Numbered from the stretch's first letter, positions 36,302 to 46,543 are shown. The stretch: DNA of 64,000 nucleotides from Bdellovibrionales bacterium (GCA_016714165.1 JADJNU010000004.1:96177-160176), one strand, 5' to 3'. Program-made: numbers and translations. Notes: generated by a model not told the origin, from the sequence alone.

Positions 36302-37094
36302 GACGTGGCAAAGGGAAAAGGCTCAAGTGAATTTACAACATGAAATACTAAAAGTTGAGGACTTGAATGCTTGGTTTGGCGATTTTCACGCTGTAAAGAA
36401 CATTAGTCTTTCTGTTCGACAAGGTGAAGTGGTTGCTCTGATTGGGCCAAGTGGCTGTGGAAAATCAACATTTATTCGCTGTATAAATCGTCTCCATGAG
36501 GAGGTGCCTGGTGCTCGGGTGTCAGGGTCGGTGCGCATTGGGGGAAAAAATATATATGGGCGGGGAATTGATCCCGTGGCCATTCGGCGCCATGTTGGGA
36601 TGGTATTTCAGAAGCCAAACCCATTTCCTGGGATGTCTGTCTATGAAAATGTTTCTATTGGTTTGAAGCTTTTGGGTATTTCCAAGCGCACTGTTCTTGA
36701 TGAGCATGTGGAGCGCGCTCTTCAGCAGGCAGCCCTATGGGAAGAAGTAAAAGATAAGCTGCGTCAACCGGGTACCAGTTTGTCTGGCGGACAGCAGCAG
36801 AGATTGTGTATCGCCAGGGCCTTGGCGGTCGAACCTCCGGTGATTTTGATGGATGAACCCACAAGCGCTCTTGATCCGATTTCAACCGCGAAAATAGAGG
36901 ATTTACTCCACAAGTTAAAGGATAATGTCACGATTCTTATTGTTACGCACAATATGCAGCAGGCGAGCCGAGTATCAGATAAAACGGCTTTTTTCTTGTT
37001 GGGCGACTTGATAGAATATGGGACGACTGGAGATATTTTTACGAAGCCCAAGAAGCAAAAGACAGAAGAGTACATCACGGGTCGATTCGGATAG
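36291..37094 (+). CDS. pstB: Phosphate ABC transporter ATPase PstB
   Basis: 267 aa. Walker A is GPSGCGKSTFIRCINR, the signature LSGGQQQRLCIARALA, Walker B VILMDEPTSALDPIS, and the H-loop THNMQQA. PstB-specific text includes RRHVGMVFQKPNPFPGMSVYENV and the C-terminal TKPKKQKTEEYITGRFG. It couples ATP hydrolysis to phosphate import through PstCA. Its ATG overlaps the pstA end by 11 bases, so translation is likely coupled. Confidence 0.95.
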   Translation: MNTETWQREKAQVNLQHEILKVEDLNAWFGDFHAVKNISLSVRQGEVVALIGPSGCGKSTFIRCINRLHEEVPGARVSGSVRIGGKNIYGRGIDPVAIRRHVGMVFQKPNPFPGMSVYENVSIGLKLLGISKRTVLDEHVERALQQAALWEEVKDKLRQPGTSLSGGQQQRLCIARALAVEPPVILMDEPTSALDPISTAKIEDLLHKLKDNVTILIVTHNMQQASRVSDKTAFFLLGDLIEYGTTGDIFTKPKKQKTEEYITGRFG

Positions 37095-37108
37095 TTGGGG
37101 AGGTGTCG

Positions 37109-37789
37109 GTGGAGAGACATTTTGAGACCGAATTAAAGAGTCTCAAGGAATTGATACTTAATATGGGCGGCTATGTTGAGAAATCGATTGAGCAAGCATG
37201 TGCCGCAATCAGCGGTCGTGAGGTGGGCCGGTTTGATCGAGTGCACGAGTATGAAAAGCGGATCAATGAGTCGCACAAGCAGGTAGATAAACAGTGCCTT
37301 CAGATGCTTGCTCGGCAGGCGCCGGTCGCTGCTGATTTGAGGCTCATACTGGTTGTTGTTAAGATTAATTCAGATCTCGAGAGGATGGGAGATCAAGCTT
37401 GCAATATCGCTCACAATGGGAAGGATTATCTTTCTCGTCCTCCAGTTGAAACAAAAACTGATCTTGTGGCGATGGGTAATGTAGTAAAACAGATGGTCCG
37501 GGAATCTTTGGATGCCTTTGTAAGGAGAGATGTATCGATTAGTCGTCAGGTCCTTGAGCGAGACGATCAGGTTGACCAAGCCAAGAATGAAATGTTTCGA
37601 GAGCTCAAGGAATATATGAAGTCGCACCCTCAGGAAATAGATAGCTGTCTTGACCTCATTCTGATTGCTCGAAATCTGGAACGACTTGGCGACCATGCCA
37701 CTAATATTGCAGAAGAAGTAATTTTTTTAGCAACTGGAGATGATATACGTCATGGAAACAACCCGTCGCTGCGACTATCAGCCACTTAG
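37109..37789 (+). CDS. phoU: Phosphate signalling regulator PhoU
   Basis: 226 aa from GTG at 37109 (GGGGAGG five bases upstream; GTG 37103 lies within that site). Two three-helix PhoU repeats are visible, each with the metal-binding E-x3-D pattern: VKINSDLERMGDQACNIAH and ILIARNLERLGDHATNIAEE. PhoU links the transport state of PstSCAB to the PhoR kinase and represses the response when phosphate is plentiful. Its 3' end overlaps the start of phoB. Confidence 0.93.
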   Translation: MERHFETELKSLKELILNMGGYVEKSIEQACAAISGREVGRFDRVHEYEKRINESHKQVDKQCLQMLARQAPVAADLRLILVVVKINSDLERMGDQACNIAHNGKDYLSRPPVETKTDLVAMGNVVKQMVRESLDAFVRRDVSISRQVLERDDQVDQAKNEMFRELKEYMKSHPQEIDSCLDLILIARNLERLGDHATNIAEEVIFLATGDDIRHGNNPSLRLSAT

Positions 37790-38555
37790 CATGGGGGCTG
37801 CGGCTATTTTGGCTCCATTTATTTTGGTTGTCGAAGATGAACTTGAGATTCGTGAATTGATTCTTCTGCATTTAAAAAGGCAGGGGATAGAGGCCGTTGG
37901 GGTCGAGTCCGCCGAAGAGGGACTTTCTGTCCTAAAAGAGAAGGCCGTTTCTGTGGTTATTTTGGATTGGATGCTCCCCGGAATGACCGGGAGGGATTTC
38001 GTCCGCGTGGTGAGAAGTTTTGAGAATGGATTTTCCACTCCCATTTTATTTCTTACAGCTAAGGTCTCCCCAGAGGATCTTGTTTCTGGGCTCGACGCTG
38101 GAGCTGACGATTATTTGACCAAGCCTTTCGATAAGAATGTTTTGCTTGCCCGAGTGCGTTCGCTCTTAAGACGGTCAGACTGGGCTCAGCGGAGAGCCTT
38201 GAAGGCATCTCAGGTATCGCAGGAGAAGTTTTCGAATTCTGAAAGCCATCTAAGCCATCTGTCTCGGCTCGGTCCCCTAGAGTTAAATAAATCTACTTTT
38301 AGAGCCACTCTTTCTGGATCAGAGTTGGAATTGACGAGATCAGAGTTTCGTTTGCTTGAAATATTGATAGAAAGTCAGGGAAGGGTTTTGACCAGAAACC
38401 AACTGATAGGTTTTATTCAAGGAGAGGGCGTCTCCGTCGTCGGTCGTACCGTCGACACCCATGTTTTTGGACTTCGTAAAAAACTTGGGGATTTCGGCGA
38501 ACTTATAGAGACAGTTCGCGGCGTTGGGTATAGGATCGGCTATTTGGAGTCTTGA
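37752..38555 (+). CDS. phoB: PhoB-like phosphate response regulator
   Basis: 267 aa from ATG at 37752 (the ATG at 37740 overlaps its own site; a later one at 37791 lacks one). The receiver has VVEDELEIRELI, the phospho-acceptor near residue 72 in VVILDWMLPGMTGRDF, Thr in FLTAKVSPEDL and Lys in DDYLTKPFDK. The winged helix has LTRSEFRLLEILIESQGRVLTR and GRTVDTHVFGLRKKLG, followed by TVRGVGYRI. It lies directly after phoU and overlaps phoR as TGATG. It presumably activates pst and other phosphate-starvation genes. Confidence 0.9.
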   Translation: METTRRCDYQPLSMGAAAILAPFILVVEDELEIRELILLHLKRQGIEAVGVESAEEGLSVLKEKAVSVVILDWMLPGMTGRDFVRVVRSFENGFSTPILFLTAKVSPEDLVSGLDAGADDYLTKPFDKNVLLARVRSLLRRSDWAQRRALKASQVSQEKFSNSESHLSHLSRLGPLELNKSTFRATLSGSELELTRSEFRLLEILIESQGRVLTRNQLIGFIQGEGVSVVGRTVDTHVFGLRKKLGDFGELIETVRGVGYRIGYLES

Positions 38556-39982
38556 TGACCCGTCGAAAAATCTATTTTCCTTTGCGTATTTTTAAATGGT
38601 TTGTTTTTTACCAAATTTTTTGGACTTCTCTTCTCCTCTTATCATATTTTCTCATACAATACGTTAGTTTTCGAACTATTGACGACCTAGAAATTCGGTC
38701 AGAAAAAATTTCGGCTCTGCTCAATGCAATCCTTGTTTCTTTTTCGCTCTATATTGGTGTGACGATATTGATGTCAAAGCGACTGCTAACTCCGCTCGGG
38801 AATCTCATCGAAAGAACTCGTCGACTCAGAAAAGCTCCTTTTCGTTCAGAGGAGTTTACGATTGAGGAACTTGCAGAAGAAGAAGAAGGAGAGTGGTATG
38901 AACTCGAAAGTGCTATCAACAAACTGGGTCGGGAGTTTCGACGTAAAACTGTAAGGCTGTCTCGAGAAAAAACCGAGCTTCGCGCAATCATGAGTGCCGT
39001 TGACGAGGCAATCCTTGCGGTCAATCTGGACAATGAACCGCTATTCTATAACAATCGTTTTGCCCTTCTTTTTCGATTGGAGCGATGGGATGGCCGTCAA
39101 TTAGGGCTTGGAGAAATAATTCGATCGCCTGAAGTGGTGGACGGAATCAGAGAGACAATTTTAACGAAAGGATCGCACGAGAAAAATATCGAATACGTGC
39201 TTCCTGGCTCAACGGAGATCTCCTTTTTTCGCGTATCTTTTAAGCCCCTTATGAAAAAGCACAATTTAGAAGTTTATGGAGCTGTTGTTGTACTTCAAGA
39301 TTTAACCTCCATTCGTGTGAGCGAGAAAATCAGGATAGATTTCGTTGCCAATGCCTCTCATGAGTTGAGAACGCCCGTGACATCTCTCAAAGGATATCTT
39401 CAGACATTGAAAGAGGATATTCTAGCGGGGCGCCATGAAGATTCGATTCGCTTTATGGAGATTATTGAAAATAATGTCGTCCGTCTTGTTGCCTTGTTGG
39501 ATGATCTTTTGGAACTTTCAAAAATGGAAATGGGCGCTGGAATAGTCAGGAAGAGAATTTCAACTCGTGAATTAACTGAGAGTGTGATGCAACAGGTGGA
39601 CTGTCGGTTTCATTCGATTAGTTCCCTGTTTGGAATAGATTTTCTCGATGCCGATCCAACCCGAGCAGAGCAGGTCTTACGCAATTTGCTTCAGAATGCG
39701 ATTCGCTACGTGCCGCACGGCGGGAAAATTGATGTTCTTTGGGAAAAGACGCCCGAGGGCAGATCTGCATTGAAGGTAAAGGACACTGGTCCTGGTATTC
39801 CAGAAATACATTTAGGACGACTTTTTGAGAGATTTTACCGGGTCGACGGGGGACGATCTCGAGAAAAGGGTGGCACGGGAATAGGCTTAGCTCTTGTGAA
39901 ACACATTATGCTCGCTCATGGGGGCTCTGTCTCTGTGAAGAGCCAGGTTGGCAAGGGTTCAGAATTTATCTGTGAGTTTTAG
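38555..39982 (+). CDS. phoR: PhoR-like sensor histidine kinase
   Basis: 475 aa. Two N-terminal helices (IFWTSLLLLSYFLIQYV and ISALLNAILVSFSLYIGV) are followed by a HAMP-like linker, a PAS domain (about 140-250, MSAVDEAILAVNLDNEPLFYN) and the H-box FVANASHELRTPVTSL with the phospho-accepting His near residue 269. The ATPase lobe has LRNLLQNAIRYV (N), DTGPGIP (G1) and GGTGIGLALVKHI (G2). The start overlaps the phoB stop, so the two are translated together. This is the PhoR architecture: no large periplasmic sensor, consistent with sensing through PstSCAB-PhoU. Confidence 0.9.
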   Translation: MTRRKIYFPLRIFKWFVFYQIFWTSLLLLSYFLIQYVSFRTIDDLEIRSEKISALLNAILVSFSLYIGVTILMSKRLLTPLGNLIERTRRLRKAPFRSEEFTIEELAEEEEGEWYELESAINKLGREFRRKTVRLSREKTELRAIMSAVDEAILAVNLDNEPLFYNNRFALLFRLERWDGRQLGLGEIIRSPEVVDGIRETILTKGSHEKNIEYVLPGSTEISFFRVSFKPLMKKHNLEVYGAVVVLQDLTSIRVSEKIRIDFVANASHELRTPVTSLKGYLQTLKEDILAGRHEDSIRFMEIIENNVVRLVALLDDLLELSKMEMGAGIVRKRISTRELTESVMQQVDCRFHSISSLFGIDFLDADPTRAEQVLRNLLQNAIRYVPHGGKIDVLWEKTPEGRSALKVKDTGPGIPEIHLGRLFERFYRVDGGRSREKGGTGIGLALVKHIMLAHGGSVSVKSQVGKGSEFICEF

Positions 39983-40013
39983 ATCTCTATTCTTGATGTA
40001 TGGTATTAATTTT

Positions 40014-41510
40014 TTAAAAATTCAGGCTGATGCCCATAGCAAAGACGTCATTTTCGTCTCTGAGCTTGTTTTTTCGAAACTGATAGTCGAGTTTGAAAGC
40101 GATATTTTCTTGTGGTCGATAGTTTAAACCAAGAGTGGTGAGGCTGCGGTTCAGTTCAGGGTCAGCGGTTGTCCCCGTAGGCACCTCGGCATTGAGGTCA
40201 TACTGAGAATAGTTCACAAAAAGGGGCAAGGAAGAAGTTCCTCCTCCAGACCCCAAAAGGCGTAGAAGATCTGCAGCCAGACAGATATAATAGCCATTGG
40301 CTTTTTCTGGAATAGGAGGGTTTCCTGATGCGATGATGGAAATGGAATCAGCATCCTGTATCGTTCCTTCAGAGACAAGAGCTGAAAAAGTAAATGCTCT
40401 CCAAGACATTTTCAAGTGGCCCTCGTAGAGTCTCACGGTTCCATCGTTGATCGTTGGTTGATCCTGGCTTGTTGAGCCCACAAAGGCGGAGATACCGATA
40501 GTTCCCCAAAATGAGATAAGATCGAGTCTTCCAACACCGGCCAAGTTTTCAGCTTTTGCCAGTTGACCATTTTGTCGTCCATCACGAATGAAGGTTCCCT
40601 CGGTAAAATATTTTCCGAAAAGTGAATTGTAGGCGGCCAGTTGATAGTGGAGTTCTCCTTTCTTTCCCCAGATGGTGATTCCGTTCTCACTCCAAGGGGA
40701 CGGGATAATATAAGTCTCAACCTCTGGCGTGCGGACACTGTAAAAAGAGAGTCCATCCGGTTGTGGGTTGACCAATCCAAGCGGAATGAATTGCTGACCA
40801 ACTCGTAAATTGATTCGAGGCGTGTAGAGCAAATCGAGATAGGCGACTTCGACTCGAGTTTGTCCCTTTTGACTGGAGCCCGCAGCATGAGTCTCGCTCC
40901 CCGTATGTTCAAAGCTGAATCGTGAATTGAAGATGATATTTTGGTTGAATCGATAAGCTATGTGTGGACTTAGCTTTGAGGTGTTCACAACGGGTGATTC
41001 CTGCTTTCTGTCATCAACAAAATTGATCAATTCGGCACTGAGGCCAATTGTAAGAGGAGTAACGCCTGATGAAGTGAAACTTGTAGAAGCCCCATGTTTG
41101 TGTTGCAAATTGCTTTCGGCGGCGGAGTCTTTAGCTTCTTTGTTGATGTTTTGCAGCTGGTCCGATAGCTTCTTGATTTCACTTTGAATTGTTCCCTGTT
41201 GGATTTGGATGAGATTGAGTTCTTTTGGTATGTCCTGATCTTGATTTGTCGCAAAAGGACTTTTTAAATCGCTGGCCGGATGTTGATTCAGAGTCGGTGC
41301 TTTGTTCACTTGAGGATCTGGCGATTTATCTTCAAGATTGATAAGGTTTGGCAATTGTGTTTGAGGCTGTTCCTGGGCAAAACTGTTGAGTGTTCCCGAA
41401 GAGAGTAAAATATAAATGAGATACATGAGAAAAGGAAGTGATCTAAAACTTGCCTGTGCTCGAGACAGAAAAATCCTCCACAAAAAGCAAGTCGACGTCA
41501 TGATTGTCAC
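40014..41510 (-). CDS. Porin-like outer-membrane protein with coiled-coil N-terminus
   Basis: 498 aa; the true start is unclear (GTG 41510, or later ATGs at 41501 and 41426). The signal sequence ends near LNSFAQ. Residues 45-135 are polar, with a short coiled coil (IQQGTIQSEIKKLSDQLQNINKE), reminiscent of porins that tether to the cell wall. Residues 140-498 are strand-rich with VGQQFIPLGLVNPQPDG, and the chain ends MGISLNF with a terminal Phe typical of Bam-assembled barrels. It resembles OprP/OprO-type phosphate-selective porins in general layout. It is convergent to phoR, so a phosphate role is suggested but unproven. Confidence 0.65.
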   Translation of the reverse strand: MTIMTSTCFLWRIFLSRAQASFRSLPFLMYLIYILLSSGTLNSFAQEQPQTQLPNLINLEDKSPDPQVNKAPTLNQHPASDLKSPFATNQDQDIPKELNLIQIQQGTIQSEIKKLSDQLQNINKEAKDSAAESNLQHKHGASTSFTSSGVTPLTIGLSAELINFVDDRKQESPVVNTSKLSPHIAYRFNQNIIFNSRFSFEHTGSETHAAGSSQKGQTRVEVAYLDLLYTPRINLRVGQQFIPLGLVNPQPDGLSFYSVRTPEVETYIIPSPWSENGITIWGKKGELHYQLAAYNSLFGKYFTEGTFIRDGRQNGQLAKAENLAGVGRLDLISFWGTIGISAFVGSTSQDQPTINDGTVRLYEGHLKMSWRAFTFSALVSEGTIQDADSISIIASGNPPIPEKANGYYICLAADLLRLLGSGGGTSSLPLFVNYSQYDLNAEVPTGTTADPELNRSLTTLGLNYRPQENIAFKLDYQFRKNKLRDENDVFAMGISLNF

Positions 41511-41724
41511 TGCTGTTGAAAGGGTGGCTTTACGATACTCTCTCGATTGTCCTTAAGCATGTCCAGTGGGTCAATTCTCTGATTCAACTCGGCAAGATTT
41601 CTATCCTTAATGGTGGATGCGAGCGAAGATCTTTTGTCTAGTCGGTGCTTCCCGCTTAAATTGGGGACTTGGCGGCAACCCAACTAGGCCGAAGGCCAAT
41701 TGATTTTTCTAATTTGGCGCCGTC

Positions 41725-42035
41725 CTACCTTCTCTTCTTTGCGTTTTGCGGTCGAGCTTCTTTCGGAAATGTACCATTTTTAACGTAGGTTTCGAGCATA
41801 ACTGCAATGAACCGTCGACATGAGCCCCCACAAGCTCCCACTCCGGCAGTGGTTGCATCATAGATCTGATTGAGGTCATGGCAACCCCGGGAGATGGCTT
41901 TTTCAATTGTTTCTTGCTCCACGTTGTTGCATCGGCAAACGATTGGACTCCGGGGGAGTCTGTTCTTACCGAGTCTATGGTCTTTTTGTAAATGGCTCCC
42001 TCTCGGTATCTTTTGACCCTCGGCTCATGAGTCAT
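41725..42035 (-). pseudogene. BFD-like [2Fe-2S]-binding protein, split at a C5 run
   Basis: One frame (ATG 42035) starts MTHEPRVKRYREGAIYKKT but runs out of family sequence at RTDSPGVQS. Another gives IVCRCNNVEQETIEKAISRG and TTAGVGACGGSCRRF, the Cys-x-Cys and Cys-x3-Cys ligands of BFD/NirB-type [2Fe-2S] domains. Adding one C at the C5 run (41952-41956 on the complement) yields RTDSPRSPIVCRCNNVEQ and a 103-aa protein. The Cys set is complete. Such proteins shuttle electrons, for example to bacterioferritin. It begins four bases after the NrnA-like gene, an unusual pairing. Confidence 0.75.
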
Positions 42036-42038
42036 TCC

Positions 42039-43298
42039 TTAAGGTCTTGACTTAGATGGATCTGGCAAAGCCAAACGGTGAAGGATTTGATCAACCACTT
42101 CAATTTTTAGCTCTTCGTATTGACCCACAAGTAGGGCGCCAGCGGCGTAGAGGTGTCCACCACCCTGAAAGCCCTCTGCCACACCGAGTATCTCAATTTT
42201 TCCTTTGCTTCTGAGACTGAGTTTGTAGACGCCGGAGCTTTCCTCGCGAAAAAGAGCTGCGGCTTGAAGAGAATTGATATTCATGATCATGTCAATGATG
42301 TCGCGCGAGTCGTCCATTTCGAGATCATGATCAATGAGATCCTGACTGGCGAGTTTCAAGACGGCCAAACGTGCGTTTCCAAAGAACTCTATTTTGGCCA
42401 GCATCTTTGATAGGAAGGCAACTTTTCCAACTGAATGTGTGGAGAAAAGATATTGATGGATTTCTTCGGGGTTGCGTTCGTATTCAAGAAGGTCGGCACA
42501 GATCAGATGTGAAGTGGGTGAGCTTTTCACGTAGCGGAACAACTGAGTATCAAAGGCGATGCTTGTATAGAGACAACGCGCGATTTTTTCATCGAGCCGA
42601 ACACCCAGGCCTTTTACAATGAAGTAAGAGATCTCTCCAGAACTTGCGGCTCGGGTGTCGATAAAGGAGCCTGGCGTCGGTTCTGGCCCTTTATTTAGAA
42701 CAGGATGATGATCGACGAAGAGAATCTCCTTGCACTTGGCTTCTAATTCTTTGTAAAGAGGTTCAACCAAGCGGCGGTCGTTGGTATCGAAGATGAGGGC
42801 TAGTTCTGTGTTGTCGAGCGGGCGATGATTGTCCTCGTAAACCTCTAAGTACCGATCTGGCTCAAGAAAGGCATATTTAGTGGGAACTTTATCGACGGCC
42901 AGAACTCGAACCTTGTGTCCGCTTTTGCGGAGGGCGTGAAAAAGACCAAGCATCGCACCCAATCCGTCGCCGTCACATTGCTTGTGTGTGGTGAGAACGA
43001 CTGATTTCACTGATTGGATTTTTCTCACCAGGCTATCGACATTTAAATTATTTAGACGTGGGGTTAAGATAAAGGCCTCCCTCTGGTACCCATTCTCTTC
43101 GGAGTTATGATCTATATGACTAAATAATTTTTCGCTCCGAGTTTTCAGTCTATGGAAAGGCCCGCCCTCTGGCCAGTCAGAACCCGCTGCAGTGATCCAA
43201 TTTATTTTATTCGATTGATCGGAAGTGTCATAAACCTGATCAAAGTCCTGTCGCAGCAATTCTCTGGTGTTCAATGAGATAATGGTAAAAAATTTCAA
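42039..43298 (-). CDS. NrnA-like DHH/DHHA1 phosphoesterase (oligoribonuclease/pAp phosphatase)
   Basis: 419 aa as read from TTG at 43298; the first 75 residues look non-homologous, and the domain begins near VDSLVRKIQSVKSVVLTTH. DHH motifs are THKQCDGDGLGAML (motif I), LALIFDTNDRR (II), ILFVDHHPVLN (III, DHH) and IDTRAASSGEISYF (IV). The C-terminal DHHA1 domain ends GFQGGGHLYAAGALL (GGGH). Members degrade short RNA and 3'-phosphoadenosine 5'-phosphate. No start codon with a good site is visible near the domain, so the N-terminus may be affected by an unseen indel. Confidence 0.8.
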   Translation of the reverse strand: MKFFTIISLNTRELLRQDFDQVYDTSDQSNKINWITAAGSDWPEGGPFHRLKTRSEKLFSHIDHNSEENGYQREAFILTPRLNNLNVDSLVRKIQSVKSVVLTTHKQCDGDGLGAMLGLFHALRKSGHKVRVLAVDKVPTKYAFLEPDRYLEVYEDNHRPLDNTELALIFDTNDRRLVEPLYKELEAKCKEILFVDHHPVLNKGPEPTPGSFIDTRAASSGEISYFIVKGLGVRLDEKIARCLYTSIAFDTQLFRYVKSSPTSHLICADLLEYERNPEEIHQYLFSTHSVGKVAFLSKMLAKIEFFGNARLAVLKLASQDLIDHDLEMDDSRDIIDMIMNINSLQAAALFREESSGVYKLSLRSKGKIEILGVAEGFQGGGHLYAAGALLVGQYEELKIEVVDQILHRLALPDPSKSRP

Positions 43299-43312
43299 AA
43301 ATTTCGCTCGAA

Positions 43313-43352
43313 AGTGTTCTGAATGGCATTTGAGTGTCCTGAATGACCATTA
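43313..43352. repeat. Imperfect 20-base tandem repeat upstream of greA
   Basis: AGTGTTCTGAATGGCATTTG (43313-43332) is followed directly by AGTGTCCTGAATGACCATTA (43333-43352), about 14 of 20 positions identical. It lies in the divergent gap between the NrnA-like gene and greA and could be a tandem operator. Confidence 0.4.
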
Positions 43353-43514
43353 AGATTGAATCTTCACGAGTTTAGACGAGGGGAAACTCTCGTAATCTTT
43401 GGGAGAACTAAACTATTTACATTCCCTTGTGATTTTCTTCTCTTTTGCTATTGTTTGCCCCGCAGAAATAAATATAATGGCCCCCTTTTGGATCACCTTT
43501 TGACGGGAGTGGAA

Positions 43515-43994
43515 ATGGCGACTGATAAACAGCCCATGACCTTTGCGGGTAAGAATAAACTTGAAACGGAACTTAAACGCCTACTTCAGGTCGAGAGGCC
43601 CAGTGTTATTCGGGCAATAGAAGAGGCTCGCGGAAATGGTGATTTGAGCGAAAATGCGGATTATGACGCGGCCAAGGAACGTCAAGCCTTTATTGAGGCT
43701 CGAATTTCGGAAATTCAGGGAAAACTGGTGTCAGCAGAGGTGATTGAGCCGACATCCATAAAAGCTGATCGCATTGTCTTTGGGGCAACGGTTGTCCTTC
43801 GTGACCTTGAGTCTGAGGAAGAGGTTACCTATCAAATTGTAGGAGAAGATGAGGCTGACGTAAAGGGAGGTAAAATTTCGGTATTTTCTCCGCTTTCGCG
43901 GTCGATGATTGGGAAGCGAACGGGTGACCTAATTGAACTCAAGAGCCCAAAGGGGGAACGTGAGTATGAAGTGGTTAACTTCAGATACATTTGA
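43515..43994 (+). CDS. greA: Transcription elongation factor GreA
   Basis: 159 aa from ATG at 43515 with GGGAG upstream; the frame is open further back, but that part reads as non-homologous leader. The coiled-coil tip is EEARGNGDLSENADYDAAKERQAFIEARI with the catalytic acidic pair. The FKBP-like domain has YQIVGEDEADVKGGKISVFSPLSRSMIGK. YDAAKERQ identifies GreA, complementing GreB at 13069. It rescues backtracked RNA polymerase. Confidence 0.94.
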   Translation: MATDKQPMTFAGKNKLETELKRLLQVERPSVIRAIEEARGNGDLSENADYDAAKERQAFIEARISEIQGKLVSAEVIEPTSIKADRIVFGATVVLRDLESEEEVTYQIVGEDEADVKGGKISVFSPLSRSMIGKRTGDLIELKSPKGEREYEVVNFRYI

Positions 43995-44174
43995 ATTCTC
44001 CCCACCCCTCTTCAAATTGTGGCAGCGCATTTATATACGCAATATATATCCAAATATATAAATTTATTAGTTGAGCGAGCGGCTGCAATAGCTTGTTGAA
44101 TTGTCGAATTTCTGAGAATAATGATGGTAGGCGCGTTCATTGTGTACCAGCCTTTCAATCCTGGAGCATGAAAT

Positions 44175-46543
44175 TTGGCAAGACACCTTTCTCGCCCAGA
44201 TAGTGGGTCGCTGTTCCCCTTGGTGGGATTTCGTAGGGGTTGGATTCTCTTTGCGATTGGTTTAACATTTGCTTTTGTTGTGGCATTTTTGCTGAAGACA
44301 ATATTGAGTTCGGCGCAGATCCGCTATTGGATTGAAGAGTCCCTGGATAAAGCTGATTTGCCTGTTCGAATTGAGTTTTCTAAGGCGAGGATCGAATTTT
44401 CACGGTCTTGGTTGCCCTGGTTAGGTCTTGTTGTCGATGAAGTCTCGGTAAAAAGCTCTGATGCCTGTCGGTCTTTGTCTGAATTCAGATCTGAATATGT
44501 TCGAATACCTCTGTCTCCCGCCGCTCTGATCAGGAAGAAAGTTCACTTTTCCAGTCTGAATTTCGGCAACAGCCAGCTAAAATATTTGCCAGGAAATTGC
44601 GCTTCGCAGGAAAAATATGATCCACTCGGTTCTCAAAATATTCTTGACCAAGAGACTGGCAATATGGGCCGTCAGAGTAATAAACAACAAGTAGACCAAA
44701 TAAACAATATAGGCGACGCAGACCAAATAGACGAGAGAAATAGTGTACGAGGTGGCTTTCCCCTGGATCCGACTCTTCTCAAAGTTATCGCTCAAAAATA
44801 TGCTCATGGATTGCAGAAGTGGGAAGAACAAGTTGTATCAGCAATTGATTCTATTTCAGTCCCACGCTTAGAGTTTGTTGATGGCAGAGGTAGCGAGTGG
44901 AGGGTGATTGTCCAGAACGCCCAACTTATCTGGAACGAAGTGGGGAAGCGTCAAGGTTTGCAGGCATCGGGAGGAATAGTCATTGATGCAGGAACCTTCA
45001 GCAGCAATGCTGCCGGTTCTGTAACTCGGCCCTTGGCATTTCATATTTTTTTAGCACCTAACCTGAGTCAGGTGGAGATTTCGGGGAACTATAAAGAGGG
45101 ACTCATACGCTGGAATGCTGAAGTTGATTGGCTTTCTTTGACGACTCAGATCTCTCTTGATCAAAAGCAGATTCCTTTGAATCCCGTTTTAAATATTTTC
45201 AAGGATCGTCGCCTCATCAGTGAAGATATTCAGCCAAGGTACCTTTGGTTGAATTGTCATTTGGCCTACTCAGGAAAAATACTCGATTTAGAAACAAAGC
45301 CTTTGCGATTGGAACCCTGCTTTGTGCGAGGTGATATAGGCTCAGTGAATGTTTTGGAGGGTTCTTGGCATCCTTGGAGAACCCCGATGTTTGATCCGTT
45401 ACGGATAGACCTGAGGGATGTTGACCTTCAAAAAGCCGTTGAGGTTCTCCAAAGAACAGGGCCGAGTGGGATTTTCAGCCGATTTGGATTTCTCGATGGT
45501 CAATTGATCTATGAATCTTCACAGGAGATGAAATTTTCTGGCGAGATCCGGGATCTTGAACTGTCCTTTTCTAATCGGGGTGTGCAGGGCAAGCAACCTG
45601 TCAAGAGCTTAAAGGGAGAGCTTTTTTGAAAAAGGAGAGAATATCGGGAAACCTTTTTGACATGAAACTGGAGGGTGGTGATTTCAAAGGGCAGCTGACA
45701 TTCAATCTAGATCGCGACTTTCGTAGTGGTGCAATACAGATGGCCATTGATCGTCTGGAATTCAACAAATCGATTCAGAATTTAATGGTGGGCGGAGAGA
45801 TAAGCCAGTTGTCTGCCTTTGGAAAAGGTCGTGTTGAAAATGGTGATTTATCATTTTGGAGAGGCGATGTTGGCATTTCTGAGATCAAAGGCAGTGGTTG
45901 GAGACTTCAGGATATTAAGATGAAAACAGATTTTGTTAAAAATTCGTTTTCATCACTTGTTAGAGCAAAGAAAATCAATTTTCCAAGAGATGAGCGATTT
46001 TTTCAGGCTTTTAGACCTCTTTTTTTGGATGAATTGAATTTTAATGACGGCCTTGGTCTCTCAGATGTGAGCGGAAAAATACAACTTTCTCGGAACAGTG
46101 GAAGTTGGGAGAGGTTTAGGGCCAGTGCGCCTGGCAAGATTGTACTTTTCTCTAGCGGAAAGTGGGATGACTCTCGCAGTTTGGCTGGAGATATTGTCGT
46201 CGATTTTCCGAAGATTAAGCAAATGCGCTGGGAGGTTACTGGTACCGTGGATTATGTTCAAGTTCGGCCAAGTGCAGCCATGCTGCAATTGTTGAGCGAG
46301 CGTCGCCCTGAGCTAAAGAGACCGGGAACTGTAGAATTTATCCGTTCCAGTGAGATGTTGGTCAAAGAGATATCTGAGCAGGGCGTAGAGAAAATTAAAT
46401 CCCTCGGAAAAAAAGTGATGGAGACAGCGCGCAGGATCGTTCCGGAAGACCCAGTGAACAGGAAATTGGAAGTCGGGGGAGAAGTCGGGGGAGACAAAAA
46501 TCAGGACAAGACTGGTGGCAAAAAAACTGATGGAAAGAAATGA
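44175..46543 (+). pseudogene. AsmA-like large envelope protein, split at a T6 run
   Basis: The 5' frame (TTG at 44175 with GGAG nine bases upstream) encodes an N-terminal anchor (WILFAIGLTFAFVVAFLLK) and a long beta-rich region, ending at GELF/TGA (45629). The 3' frame (from 45626) starts without a proper site and continues as LKKERISGNLFDMKLEGGDF. Adding one T to the T6 at 45622-45627 joins them as KGELFLKKERISGN in a protein of 789 codons. Repeating SGEIRDLEL- and GDFKGQLTFNLDR-type strands resemble AsmA/YhdP proteins involved in envelope lipid transport. The C-terminus is Lys/Gly-rich. Length is one short of a multiple of three. Confidence 0.65.

Noticed and set aside
40433..40912. Minus-strand ORF of 159 codons inside the porin-like gene
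   Set aside because: Overlaps the porin in another frame and lacks protein-like composition.
41620..41724. Riboswitch-like stems after the BFD gene (TTGGC...GCCAA, GGCC-GAA-GGCC)
   Set aside because: The pattern does not match the cyclic-di-GMP or other riboswitch consensus that I know, and it lies downstream of a gene; at most a terminator-like structure.
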